64,000 nucleotides of DNA. Source: Clytia hemisphaerica (lineage: Eukaryota; Cnidaria; Hydrozoa; Leptothecata; Clytiidae). How positions within the stretch are numbered: the stretch's first letter is position 1; each line of letters opens with the position of its first letter. Shown here in pieces: positions 22,478-35,452 of this stretch. The notes under the pieces are model-generated. The model saw nothing but the letters and a program-made list of their open reading frames with translations. It was not told the origin of the DNA and ran no database searches. The DNA lies in contig CACVBU010000967.1 in assembly GCA_902728285.1 (NCBI GenBank), positions 1-64,000 on the forward strand. The letters run 5' to 3'. The translations under genes and the position numbers were made by a program.

Positions 22478-24425
22478 TACGTTTTATGCGTGAAACTGAA
22501 AAACTCTTTTGAATGCTTTCAAAGCCCCTATTCCCGCCCGTATTCATTTCGTAATAAAAGGTCTCCCTCTTACTTGTTTTATAATAATTGATTGCTACAT
22601 AATGTGTAAAATTATTTTTTAAAGCGACATTGAGGAGAGCACGATTCGGAGAGATGAGACAGAGATGTTTTGTTTCATAAAGACACAGTAAAGAAATTGT
22701 GTGCGTTGCCATGGTTTCTTCCATTTTTTGTCATTTTTGTTTGAAAAAAAATTTTTTTGGAAATGAAAGAGAGAGAGGTGATGTGTGTATATTTTGTGTG
22801 TGTCTGAAATCCTGAAATATATTTGGTTTGTGTGTTGTGAAACGGGAACAGTTCTGAAAAGTGAACCTGACACAACCAAAGACATGGCAGGATCAGAAAC
22901 TGGTGGAGAGCGGGAAGAAGTTCAAGTGGAAGTTGTGGTGTTCTTCTATCAACTTGGAAAGCCAAAAGCTGATTATGCACATAAAGAAACAGCTCATATC
23001 ATGATTCCAAAGAATATAAAATCATTGGCGGCATTGAAAAGAACCCTCACGTAAGCAACAATATTTTTAATTTCTAACGCATAGGGTTCGATAAATAGAC
23101 TAAGCTGCCCTGGGCAAAATTGGGTACGGGAAATAAGATAATTTTTTAATTTTTGTCTACTTCTATTCATTTTTGCCACTTTTCAGGACGAACTTTCTGA
23201 AAGCTTTCCAACGGCGGTTACAGAAGTTACTGAAAATTAATGACGGAGAGTGTTTCTTTTGTTATTATTCCTGTTATGGGAGTAATTGCTCTCCACTAAA
23301 AACACTGGGTACCTTTTGTAACCGCCGTTGCCTTCAGCAGCATGTTTTCTAAAGTTTTTCTCGGTAGTATCCTGTCCAAGGTCGGCAGAACAACCGTATT
23401 TTTGTGAGTTTTTTTCGATTTCAAAGTTTTACTTTTTAAAGAATTTTTCGCCGCGAATTACCCTGTTAAAGAATTCTAGAGAACCTTTTTGGCGTAAGCC
23501 GAAATTAGGCAGTGGCGACATTCAAAAATCTTCAGAAAAGATAATGTTATGTTTCATTATATTCAAGGGAACACGCTGGTGTGAGAGATATAGCAAAGAC
23601 ATTACAATGGTCAGATTGCGAAGTGCTTCTTTCAAGAGGAGTAAAAGGCCCATCTGGAACCGTTACCTTTGCCATTCGCACGGATAGTCAACTAAAGATT
23701 TAGCTACCAAGTGTCATGTTTGGGAGCGACAGGTTACATGGTATGTCTAATTTAAACTTAACCTTTTTTAAATCCAAAAACCTTCGCTGCACTAGCTCAC
23801 CACGCGAGTTTTTGATCAGTTTGTTGAGAACGGTGCAAGCAATACTGCACTTTTACCGGATTGGGATACATAAAATTCGATTTCTATTTTTACTATCCCG
23901 TATAAAAACATTTTTAACCTACTGGCTGTGCAAAAATTCAAGGAAAAATTCTTGCCTAAAGTTTCTCTCGGCGAATTTTGAAATCCTTTGGTCAAAATTT
24001 TCTAAATTTGTTATTAATTTTAAGGTTTCTTTTCCCCTTTTCCCACAATTTGAAAAACATGGATACGCTTTTTGATAACGTTGTGCCAACTTGATATACG
24101 AAGAAAATATATCTTGAAATACGGAATGCTGATATTGGTTTTGGTATTCACTGTGGTAAAAGTTTTTATTAATAGTATAATATGTAAAGAATAACTTTTC
24201 GCTAGTTTTATTTTTGTTCTCATGATTTCAGAACTTGGAAGATTGTCAGGAAGTTCATTGAATGCTGTAGAAGGTAATCGACCTGTGAAGTTTAGAAAAG
24301 AATCCCGGGTATGGCCATGGGATGTCATTTGTGGGCGTTGCAAGACGAAAGTTATGTTACGTTTCGACGCGAAAACTGCCGGACGGATAGAATATTTCAA
24401 GAAAAGTAAGTACATTATATATAGA

Positions 24426-25098
24426 CAGAGGAATGTAAAGAGATGGAAAAACAGCTTTTCTGATTACTCAAAGTTCAAAGGTCACTTCTATTGAAAATTC
24501 TATTGTAAAAACGTTGATTAGGTTCATGTTTCATTAAATGAAAGTCCAGAAAAGTCGGCTCGCCATACAAATCGGACGGTTTCTACATGATTTGAAGATA
24601 AAAATGAAAAATTTTTTTTCCTTTTTTGCCGCTTACTAGTTCAATTTTTAAGAATAAGGAGTAATATTTTTACCAATGTATAGCAACAGAAATTCTTAAC
24701 GCAATGATATTAAATTGGTTCTTGTAAAACTGTCAGAAGTCGAGTAAAATCAAGATGAAGTTATAATTTTCTGGAGCTCTAGCTTTCCATATTATGGTGC
24801 GGTCATGATGCGGTTATATCAGTAGAGTCACTAGGAAATTCTGAGCAAGAAGATATAGGTACCCTTTCGTATAGGAAAGGTGTACTCAAAATATAAGCCC
24901 TAAAAGTTTGCGCATAATCAGGCTTGAAACAAAATAATTTTGTCACAACACGCTAATTATGCAGATTTTTTATAGCGATAACAAAAGAAACCTATTTACT
25001 CGACATAAACTCCCTTAAGGGCAAGAGACCTGGTATATGACGAGCCGTTTTTCCATTGTTTTCAAGAAGCTGTTTTTCCATCTCTTTACATTCCTCTG
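24426..25098. mobile_element. Intronic element with 32-bp inverted repeats
   Basis: A 32-bp sequence starting CAGAGGAATGTAAAGAGATG (24426-24457) has its perfect inverse at 25067-25098. The 673-bp unit lies in the intron after the exon ending at 24405. No ORF. It is probably a non-autonomous DNA transposon; target duplications are obscured by flanking TA runs. Confidence 0.75.
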
Positions 25099-25563
25099 AT
25101 ATAGATATATTCGGCTGTCACAGAATAAAATCTATCCACAGAAACTAAGAACAATGTGTTGACGAGAAACGTTTACTTGTTTTTGGATCCTTTACATAAA
25201 TTTTAGTTGAAAACTTTTTTTCTAAATTCAGTCATCCTCGAATCCTCCTTTGCGAGAGCCCTTTCTATAAATACAAATGTTTTGATGTATCTGAGGAAGG
25301 GTTCAAAAATTTATGACGGGTAGTGTTGATTTCAATAAGGAATATTGGTATCCATTAGCCACATTCCGTAAAAGGGCCTGGTAACTAGCTGTAGGGATTT
25401 TTTCGATGATATGCGCCATCTTGCGAAAATTCCTAACCAAAACAAACCAAGATTTAGAGGAAAAGTTTTAAAAGAAGACTGAATTTTTTAGCAGATTGGA
25501 GTTGTTTTCACAATCCACAATGAAAAGTAACTGCAGTTCCAGCTTGTGTTTTAATACTTTCAG

Positions 25564-25871
25564 ATCGAAAGACAGTGAAAGACTCTAATGGTAACCCTAT
25601 TGAATTCCATCGTTTGCCAAAGGATCCTGAATTGTGAAAACAGTACAAAAAACTTTTTAAAACAGAAGGATTTATTGGAAATTTGGTGTCATATGTTCTG
25701 AACATTGGAGTTTGTTTCAAATCATCTTCTAATGATTTACCAGATGTTATAGTTCCTGAATCCCAGTACAAACTGATCAAGAAAATGAAATATGAACGAG
25801 TAAATAAAGAAGCGTTGGGTTTTTTATCTGGAATTCTATCAGTTTCAAGAACAATGCTATGGAGAAAATGA
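25564..25871 (+). pseudogene. THAP-like zinc-finger fragment
   Basis: After an acceptor (ATACTTTCAG) the plus strand reads RKTVKDSNGNPIEFHRLPKD, then PEL, an in-frame TGA at 25635 and KQYKKLFKTEGFIGN. The FHRLPKDPE block is typical of THAP domains, the DNA-binding module of P-element-like transposases and host THAP factors. The first cysteines would lie in a preceding exon, not found. The frame then stays open to about 25868. It sits inside the long intron of the decayed gene and may be a separate insertion. An antisense ORF over the same bases is not favoured. Confidence 0.35.
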
Positions 25872-27882
25872 GCAAGCAGTACATAATCGAAACCCCAACA
25901 ACAACCAGGAGGTTGACCATCAGGAGATTTCTTTTGATAGTTGCTCACTTAGCTTTGTTTTGGTTTTGGTCTTGGCTTTGTTGAACACTTTACTGACAGC
26001 TCGATGTTTAATAGGATACACGAAGGGTACAAACACATCAAAGGTCATGCTTCAAGGATGAGGTTGCAGAAGACATTTATGTGCTGGCTTAAAAATTAAT
26101 GCCAATAATGGATGTTTTTATAGAACTGAATTCTGAAGTTCATAAAAGAATTACATATACAAACAATATGAGGGTCCTCAAGATTATTGCAGTCAATCAC
26201 GGTAGAATTCTCCACCCCGTTGTATGTGTACTGGTTGGCGTAGTTTTGAATTCAGGATGTGTATTATATTATTTTCATTTGTGTAGTCGTAAAACTTTGC
26301 ATACAATTCAATCCCACTGTGGACTGAGGCAGTGAGATTGAGCCTATGGACACTGATCAAATTACAACATGGGATTTACAGTTAAATGACATTTTTTTGT
26401 ATGGAACTCTTGGAATTCAAGATTAAAAATAAATTTCAAAACAGACAAAATATTTTTTTGTATCAACAAGAATTTCTATTTGGTGGGATTGTTTGTAATA
26501 TATTTGTAGGTATATATGTAATATCTTTAAAATGTAATTCATGAAAAATATTTTATGACTTCAAATATTTAAAAAAACAAATTTGATAGAAGAGATCTTT
26601 CTCACTCTATCTTTACACACTTTTCTTGTTATACAGAGTACAGTAATAGATAAAACTCTCAAATTTGTTTTGCTCTTTTGCTGTTTGCTTTTCATTAAAT
26701 ATTTATATGGTTTCTCTTTTATTTGGTCTTGTTATTATTATACAGAGAAAAGAACGATTTTGTTTAAATTACTGAAAATTAATGGTTTTTATGAGAGAAA
26801 GAAAGGACACACTTTTCACACTAATTCCGACTAAAATTTTAATGTAAACCTGATAAAAAGGTTAAGTTTTTGCATGGTACCCTCAAAATCCTAGATCCGC
26901 CCCTGATTCCTCAGCTTCTTCTTTGCTAAATCTGTTTATTTTTTTTATAGTGCTCAGATCCATAAGCCGCCTAACTGAAAACGAAAGTGAAATCTACCAT
27001 TTTGAAAAATTTATCCCTACACGCCAATTCGACCGCGTCCGCGGAATGTGGCTAATACTCTCCGCCATAAATTTTGAACTCCCTTCCGATCCGCCACTGT
27101 AGCAGTAGTAGTAGTATCCGAATTTTACAAAAACATTTTGAAGGTTTAAATGTTAAGTCAACATTTAAAATATTGCAATTTTTCTTTCAGAGCATTATGA
27201 TGCGTGTACTCAGCGTGCTGAAAAGAACAAGAAAGGAAAACATTCCTTGAATAAAACGAAAAAAGTCCGTGTTGCTGTCGACTCCGACATCGAAATTGAA
27301 AGCGATGATGAAGACTTGAGCAAGTAATCAATCATTTCTTTAACTATTTTATGTAAATACTGTAGTTTTAGTTCACGAAAAACGAAAGATATCCCTATTC
27401 CAAAAAACCTCCCTGTCATGTTTTGTATCATCAACTTTTCCCTTTTTACCTGCTATCCCCTGTATTCAATATATAATACGATGGCACTCCATCGATACCG
27501 GAATTCAATTTTAAGCAATTTGCACTTTTTCGACCCGGGTTATTGGGTTTGCTACCCTTATATAGATCTGCTCCAAATTTGGTCGATTTTCGGTAATTTT
27601 TTAAAAAATCTAAGGAAAGAAGTTTTCGATTATTATGATTTTGAGCATAGTTCTCTCGTAACCCTTTTAAAGATTTTCGAGGTTTAAGTAAGGTTACCCT
27701 ACATACCCATAACTTGTTAGTCTAATTAACCCAACTCACCAAATTAAATCTTTCTAAAAATAAAAAGGAATTCATAAATGCATGCTCCTAAAGCTTTGAC
27801 GATTTTACCCAGGGGGCACTCATATGGTCCGACCTACGGCATGTGGCCGCCCTTTAGGGTAGGTTTTTTGAGGTCCTCGAAA

Positions 27883-28049
27883 TGCACTGTAAGGGTGTAC
27901 CTTTTTAGAGAAGTGCACTGTAAGGGTATATTTTGGGCAAAAATCAAAATAATCAAGAAAGTAGAATTAGTTCACTTCAATATCTGCTTAACAAAAACTG
28001 TCCTAATAACTGCGTTTCTGCGATTTAAGACCTGCACTATAAGGGTCCG
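27883..28049 (+). repeat. Three GCACTGTAAGGGT words
   Basis: TGCACTGTAAGGGT at 27883 and 27914 and TGCACTATAAGGGT at 28033, in an intron. The inverse words (ACCCTTACACAGTGC, CCTTACAGTGCAC, CCCTTACAGTGTA) occur at 54828, 54873 and 55152, suggesting two copies of one dispersed repeat in opposite orientation. Confidence 0.45.
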
Positions 28050-28817
28050 ATATTGAAAGCTAAGTTTTGGGTGGCACATGCCGTCGTTAAGAAATCGAGT
28101 GACAACCCCCCCCCCCAGGGTAATTTTATTTTTCGACGTGGAAAATTTAGCTTCTTTGTTGTTAAAATTTACATTAAGGCTATTCTCGATAGATCATTTG
28201 ATTCGGACATCGAAATGTCTGAGGAAGATTTCGAACTGTCAGATTCTGAAGACATGAAAGAGCCATACAGCGAACCTGAAGTTATATACGATTCTGACGT
28301 TGAAATCATTGACATGTATGATATTGATCCCAATTGGAGGCTCCTGTGTATTGCGGATGTGGAGGCAGACCCCGTGTGCAAACGTCTAGATAAGTTGATA
28401 AGGGATGGTCATATCAGAAAAGACCAGATATTTTACAAGTACTTAGACGACATGACAAGCATCTTTTACGACAGCAAGCATCCTTATGATAAAGACGTTA
28501 TCGAATTCTTCACATCAATCCTTCATCACGGCGGGGAAAGCACATACAACATCGTTCGTGGTCCGATGCGACAAGGAAACGAGAAAACAAAATCCAATGA
28601 AGTACGAATGAATTTTGGTGGGCCAGGGATCGAGACAATTCGGTATGCACCTAATTAATTTCATATTTAAATATTTGTAGGTATAATGGTCTCCTTTGTA
28701 TGGAATATTACCACAGTGAATGGAGATGGTTATTAAGACATAGCTTGGAAACTCCTCGTGTCTCCCTTTCAACACACGGCATTTTTCATTTTGAAATTAT
28801 GATAAGTTATTCGCACT

Positions 28818-29018
28818 GTCCAGGGGAAGTGTGCATCAATTGTGCATTTTTTAGTAGAAAGCATGAAATTTGGTACAGTTCCGGAAGTGGGTCAGAGGCT
28901 TAAAATGTTTCTTACCCCCAAAAGTACCATTGTACCAAATTTCATGTTTTCTACTCAATTGTAATTTCTCAATGTCAAATGCACAATTGCACACATTTTT
29001 TGCACACTTTGCCTGGAC
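28818..29018. mobile_element. Intronic foldback/MITE
   Basis: About 200 bp with imperfect inverted arms: GTCCAGGGGAAGTGTGC ... CAATTGTGCATTTTTTAG, TAGAAAGCATGAAATTTGGTAC against the inverse GTACCAAATTTCATG ... GCACACTTTGCCTGGAC. It lies in the intron between the exons ending at 28642 and starting at 29060. Confidence 0.7.
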
Positions 29019-32000
29019 TATCTTCCTTATTAAACTTTTAACTTATCAATTGTCTTTAGAAAACAGAAGGCAGCATACACAACATCACCTGGTGTGTTCG
29101 AGCATTTAACGCTTCTGTTATACCGTCTCATAAAGAGCAATGATCAAGCCGTTAACAAATCAATTGTCAATAATGATGTTGTTGAAGTTCTCCCTGTAGC
29201 CTTTTCTAACGATGGTACAGCAATTAAACCATGCATTCAATTTGATGAAAGAAGAAATGTCAACGTGGGACTGGAGATGATGGACATAAACTACCAAGAA
29301 TGTCAGTCCAAATCCTTTCTTGACAAGGATACCATCACGGAAAACATAATATGCGAAGTAGTCGTTTCATCTTTAACGAGCCTTGATAACGATTCCTCTT
29401 TACCTGTAGCTGTGAACTACGCATCGAAAAGTGGAAAGTCAGGAGATAACATAAAGAAGTCTTTCACAGAACAGATTCGTATTCTTCAAACATGTGAAAA
29501 CTGTGTCATCAAAACTAAAGAGCTTGATTTAATCTTAGGAAAAGACGTTATTGATATATGCGAGAGCTACTGTTAAACGTGCTACAAAAATAATGAATTA
29601 TGCCATTCATGCCTCGAGAAAGGTCAAACTGAAACTATCCCTTCCCTGCAAGCCTGTGATTCCTGTCTTGCAAATAATCTTCGCTGCATAAAACGGGTTG
29701 TCATGGTTATCACAGTAGATTGTGAATCTGGCAACAAGCAGTGTTTGAAGCAACTTCAAGAAGAATTGATTTCTGGATCAATTAACCCATACCTAGCTCT
29801 ATTGTCATTGTTTCCAGATGTTCCACATGTTCTAAAGACATGCAAAGCCAGTTTTGCCAACTGGCATTTACAGTTAAATGACAAGCGAGGATGTCTCTCA
29901 ATCTTTTACATTTTACGCAATAGAACAGATCGTGAGGTTCGAGATGTAGTAAGGAGCTTCTTGACCAGTAACGACTATGTTCGGAATCGAGATCGTCAAA
30001 ACCCTTCAAGTGTGCTTGCTTTGTGCAATCCTAAATTTCTCAAGTACATAGCAAATTTAGGTTCGTTTTATAGTCTATAATATTCATATTTGATGAAAGA
30101 GGCTGTAGCTAGAACAGGCGGTTTTCTATATTCCGTGAGATACTCTACTTTTGCGCGCTCAATTTTTTAAAAATTGAAAACTGAATTGATAAGCCATAAG
30201 TGATAAGCGTCCACTGAATCGTATTTTAACTTTGAATTTAGGCTTCTGAATATGATGGATGCTAAAGATATTACTCTTTATTATTTACATTTTTGATTCT
30301 TTTTTATTCAGGTTACGTATCTCATACAATTATACCAGAAACGATCCGCTACACCAAACACAACCAGACGCACGCCTATCAAAATATCGTTTCCGTAGAG
30401 ACTGGTCCACATGGCTGGCTCATTTTCTTATGTAAAAGTGATAACGGTTCAAAAATCTACAAGGCACGACTACATAACCCTGTCCAGGATATCCAAAAGA
30501 TTGCTGAAAAGGTGGACGGTGACCGAATTTGTTATCATAATGGTTTGATTTTGTGCTATGGGAAATCTTCAGTATTCATTTACCCCTTTGAAAAGAAATT
30601 CAATACAAAGCTGTCAATCGCAACCATAAAGCAAAAGAAAATCGCCACCGAGAAACTCAAGTCACTTGATCAATCCGTGGTAGGTACATTAACTGAATGT
30701 CTTGATCGCTTATCAAGACTACAAAAGCAGACCAGGGCAAAGTACAAAAGAGCGTCACATGACGAAAAGGCAATTTTATTCACAAAAGAAGATAAACCAG
30801 CTGAGTGTTGTGGTCAAGTGGATGCTATTGGATTCATCGAGAACGAAGAATTGTACATAGCTTTCGGAGGATAAAAAAAAACAATTGAAATTGGTTCATT
30901 AAAGTTTAATACGGTTGGTCTTGAAGTGGAAGTTACAAAGGTCATGGATTACTTTGAAAGCTTAACTCGCATTTTGCAGATGGTGGTATTGAATGGTCAC
31001 CTTATTGTTTCTCATCAGGGTGGAATCTCATCTATATCTATTGAATCGCATGTGGTCAAACAACTTATTTCATCCGACAAATATGAAGTCGTATCATTCG
31101 CACCTTTCAAAAATGGGCTCTTGTTTACAAGTAAACAGTGTGTTTATTTGTGGAACGATTCTGGTGTTCGGATCTTTGCAGGCCAAGAAGGAGAAAAAGG
31201 AAGCAGAGATGGTAAGATACTCTATTACCGATTTTACGAAGCAGCAGGTATCACAGTCGAATTTGGCAACGTCGTTTACGTCAGCGATAAAAGTGTTGGT
31301 TCAGTAAAGATTTTGACACCTCTTAAAGAAACAGCGAGATTTTTGGGAGGTCTACAAAATGTTGCTGAAGCTTTCTCCATGCACGAGAAACATAAAGAAT
31401 ATTCTTTAAAAAGCTTACTGGATGCAATTTCATTAGTCAAGAAAAGTGATGAAATCTTGACGAAAAATGTTGACGCTATTCGCACCTCCAGTGGTCTCTC
31501 CAAGTGCCTTAATAGACCCGAGGGAAGCGTCTCAGCGGTCACCATCAACTCCGTGAAAATGTCGGTCTGGGGTCTAGAGAGGCTACAGAAAAACACTGTA
31601 AAGTTGAATTTAATACCGTTAACTTACTAAGCTGCATGACACTATCTGTTGAAAACTTACATTCCACGGTGAATAAAAAGCAATCGACACAAACCCTCAT
31701 CACCAACGCTCAATCGTTTTCGACAGCATTTAAGGAATCAGTTAAAGCAGTTACACAGTTGAATGCTCACTATTTTACAAACAGAAAGTCTTGGTATCAA
31801 CTTCCAGAGTCCGCCGTTCCCCTATCTTCGCTAGAATTTCCGAAAAAATCAACAAGTAGGACAACTATTTCGCTCACACGAGATCAAAAGCGAGAGATGG
31901 GGGAATGGGCATCCGCTAATGGTGCCGTAGTCAGACATAGGACTAACCTCAAGAAACCAGACTCACACAACACAACGAATAGTAAAGCACCTGCTAAAAA

Positions 32001-32310
32001 AAAGGTTTCAAGTGTCGTTAATAGTGAATCACCCGTCGTCGAAAATGAAGCATCCGTCGTCGAGAATGAAGCATCCGTCGTCGAGAATGAAGCATCCGTC
32101 GTCGAAAATGAAGCATCCGTCGTTGAAAGTGAAGATCAAGAGGAGATACTAGAATATGATATCGAAATTGATGCTGTCGTGAGCTCTGACGAGGAAACCG
32201 ATTCAAATTCCCAAAGATTTGAAGCAGTTGCTAGCGTGGCTACCTTTCTAGTTGGACACTCATCAAGATATGGTAGAACTGTCAAGTTCAATCGAAAATA
32301 TGTCGCATGA

Positions 32311-35300
32311 ATGTTTTTATTGCGTTTTTGTCTATGTTACTTTACAGTGTTTTTGGTAGCATGACGTCTAAACATTTAAACCTTATCAAAGTTTTCAACT
32401 GCTTTTAGATTGACATTTTTTTCTGTTCATTATATTTATATAGAACATGTATTTATTGTTTATGAGTTATTTATTGCATGATTAGTGCCAGTGATTTACG
32501 AAAATAAGCGTGCGTACTTGCAAAAATGTATTTTTTTTATCACGTGAACGTGAATTAGGTTTTTCTCGCGCGTGAACGTGAAAACGATTTTTTTCACGCG
32601 TGAATACGTGAATTGGCCAAAATTTGTGCGTGAATACGTGAATTGAGGGTCGACTGGGGGGGCCTCTTCTATACTGGCTGGTATAAAAACATTGAAAAAG
32701 TTCTCTTCTGATTCAGCAATCTCATTTGTAATCTTCTGAATTGGGAAAACCAAATCCCCACGACTCAACCTTGAGTTGTCTGCTACACAACAAGTTATGT
32801 AATAATTGGGCATTATGATTGAGAAATCACGATGGTGGTTGGATTTTACTGTTGCTTTAGCTCCAAATATATTTACAATCATTGCCAATGTTTTAAGTCC
32901 ACCAAACTTGAAAGTGTTCTTGAATATTGACTGGTGGATGGGATGGATGGAAATTTTTTTCACAACATCATTAGGTGAATTTCTGAACACGTTGTTTTCT
33001 CTTATCCTCTTTCTAGTGTGTTGTGAAAACTCTTGACAACATTGCTTAAAATGGTTTTATAATTCTCCATCGAAAGCCACACACATCTTAGAAAACCACA
33101 CGACCAGACGAATCAGGAAAACCGCAAGCCACAGGAATGCGCTGACTAAGCGAATTTTTCCGTGAACATTAAAATTTACGGAACCGAAGTAGCAAATTTA
33201 AAATTATTCCTGCCCGCGAAAATTAAGAGAAGAATCGCCGTGCCACTGTATATTTGGAAAATTTCACCATAACGGTAAATTCATTTTCGAAGAGTTTGAA
33301 TAGATTGGTGTAAGCAAAGGTGTCAAAGTTACAGTTAAATTTCCATTTTGGAGGGTCTGAAACAATAGTTTTAAGGTTCGAAACTTTATCCTAAAATAAA
33401 GTTCAAAGACCACTTTGAAATAAGTTCAAATGACGATCGTTTGTAGAGGTTAACCAACGAGAGCTACTTTCAACTCTTTTGTGCGTAATTGGTGGGGGTG
33501 GCCACATTTCTTTCCAGATTTTTACCTGAAAATGTCAACAAAAACCCAGACATTCCGGCAAAATACCCAATACTTTTCAGTTATTGAATCCATTAGGAAA
33601 GTTGTCAGTATTTCTTTAAAGGTCATTATAATGGCCAGATTGACCAATTTAAAGAAATGAGAAATATCAAAATGAACATAATTCATAAGATTTGGTTGCG
33701 AACAAAACAAGCAGAAATTTTTGGAAGTTTCAAATGTTAGGATCAAAGTTACCAACTTCTGGAAAGTTTATTAAATTTCATTCAGGACTTTTCCCTTCGA
33801 ATTCCAGATTTTTTCCAGACAGTTTATGCCAATTTCAAACTTTCCAGACACCACCACCAACTTTTACCTAATTCTGGAAATTTCTGGCAGAGGGAGCAAC
33901 CCTGTTTTGGTAAAATATCTTTGTTACAAATTTCAAATTGTAAAATGTTTTGTGTCTTTAATTTATTGAAGGGTATATACATTTCATAATAATGACTGTT
34001 CCATCCCTTGCTTGACACACACACACATACACATTATTTTGGTTTATGAAACAAAGGCAACGTTATTTTCTTGACTACAGAGGAAAAAGGTCAAAGTGTG
34101 AGCTCTTGCTTTTTTAAGGGAGGATCCAACTTTTCCAAAAGCTGCCAAAAGTGCTATATAGGGGAAATAGGAGATTTTCTGAATAAAATGGGGGATTTGA
34201 GATTTTTTTTAGGGGGGGGAGGGGTCAAGTAGAAATAGGGGATAACTTTTGACCTAATTGTCTATATTTCATATTTTTTTATATTAGATATTTGTTGTGG
34301 GACAACTAAGAAATAAGTGTAGATAGCTAAATGCACATGGTGCAGATGTCGAACTCTTTTTTTATACAATTTTTAATACAAATTCAATGTTTTTGTTTTG
34401 AATGACTGGTGAACTGCTGCTGCAAATAGCACAGGTTTGAAATCTAAAATAGGGGGGGGGGGGTGAAATTAAAATAGGAGGGGGGTGAAATTAAGATTGG
34501 GGGGAGGTGAAATTAAAATGGGGAGGGGGGTTCAGACCCCTGTGCACTATATGTAAGGTAGTTCATAAAATATTGAACCTTCTTTTTTTCAGATCTTTGA
34601 GAAACGAGAGGAGAGAGGAGAAACATCGATCTAAAGCATACATGAATATCAAAAGGACTAATAGCCAGTGAACCTAATCTATCTGCTGAACCTGATTTAT
34701 ATGATTTTACGATGACGATGGTTTCAATAATTAGTTTAGTCAACAGGGGAGACAGAACTATGGTTTTTAATTGTGGATGTATAGATGTAATCAGTTTTGC
34801 CTATAGTATAGCCGAAATGAATTGGGGTAAAATTTTTTGGTTGAGGGTCTAGTAAAAGAAAAACACTTTCCAGAATTGAAAATTGAAGACGCCCCGCACT
34901 CGCGCCTTCAGAAAGAATCTAATAAATAATCATTGATCATAACCATGTTAGCTATGCAAATTGGAAGAACACGAATATTGGGGATTTTTATTAAACCTTT
35001 CTTGGTTGTCCATCACACCGAAAAAATGTTACCTTTCAGACCGGAACCCTTTATATATTCAAAAAGTGAAAATGAACGCAAAGACTTTTATTTATACAAG
35101 CTCAGAAGGAATGTCAACAATAGCAAATATCAACAAAAACAAATATCAACAATAACAAATATCAACAGAAACTTCCTCTAGTATGAAATAAAGCTTCAAA
35201 CTAATGATGGATAATAAACAAATTTTCAAACAAAATAAATAGCAGCAATTTACCACCTCTGATACTACAAACATACTATCATACATATTTACATCAAGGA

Positions 35301-35452
35301 GTCTGAAAGGTAACATTTAATCCTACAGATGGTCCAATTGTCACTAATCTAAGCATAGAAAGCTTAAAATATTCTGTATTTGTGAAGTTATTTCAGTTTT
35401 TTAAATAAAGTAAAATTGAAGGCATTGATTGAGTAGGCATGTTCGAATAGCA
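32311..35452. other. No gene; low-complexity patches
   Basis: 32508-32668 is an ACGTGAA-word patch ending in GGGGGGGCCTC. 33760-33890 repeats TTTCCAGA/TTCTGGAAA words. 34190-34535 has three G runs (up to twelve) followed by TGAAATTAAAATAGG words. An ACACAC run lies at 34015-34032. No supported coding sequence. Confidence 0.45.

Larger units (their letters stand above)
22884..32310 (+). pseudogene. Decayed multi-exon gene of an uncharacterised family
   Basis: Exons seen: 22884-23050, about 23187-23308, 23568-23740, 24232-24405, 27191-27323, 28193-28642, 29060-30060 and 30312-32310. All junctions from 23740 onward are GT-AG and phase-compatible. In order: a start at MAGSETGGEREEVQVEVVV; a segment HAGVRDIAKTLQWSDCEVLL; a zinc-finger-like C-x2-C ... 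H-x3-C (ICGRCKTKV ... KHYDACTQ) spanning the 24.4/27.2 kb exons; acidic repeats (DSDIEIESDDED, DSDIEMSEEDFELSDSED); a region with NFGGPGIET, NDGTAIKPCIQFD and EVVVSSLTSLDND; a cysteine cluster (CENCV ... CYKNNELCHSC ... CDSCLANNLRC); then from GYVSHTIIPE a beta-rich, possibly propeller-like half and a helical tail with SVENLHSTVN and AHYFTNRKSWYQLP. Lesions: TAG at 23701, TAA at 29574 and 30872, and a frameshift near 31610; exon 2 also has the wrong phase. I recall similar cnidarian proteins of unknown function. Whether it was a host gene or element cargo is open. Confidence 0.6.

Noticed and set aside
25508-25948. 146-codon minus-strand ORF
   Set aside because: Antisense to the THAP-like reading; no motif, and composition matches a shadow frame.
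30293-31630. Two separate genes at 30293-30874 and 30926-31630
   Set aside because: They are in the same frame divided by a single TAA, and the second has no promoter or acceptor; one exon with a nonsense codon is simpler.
22884-32310. Reassigned stop codons (alternative genetic code) to explain in-frame TAG/TAA
   Set aside because: The 1609-codon, pogo, KDZ and HIRAN frames all use normal stops and have none inside; the frameshift also points to ordinary decay.
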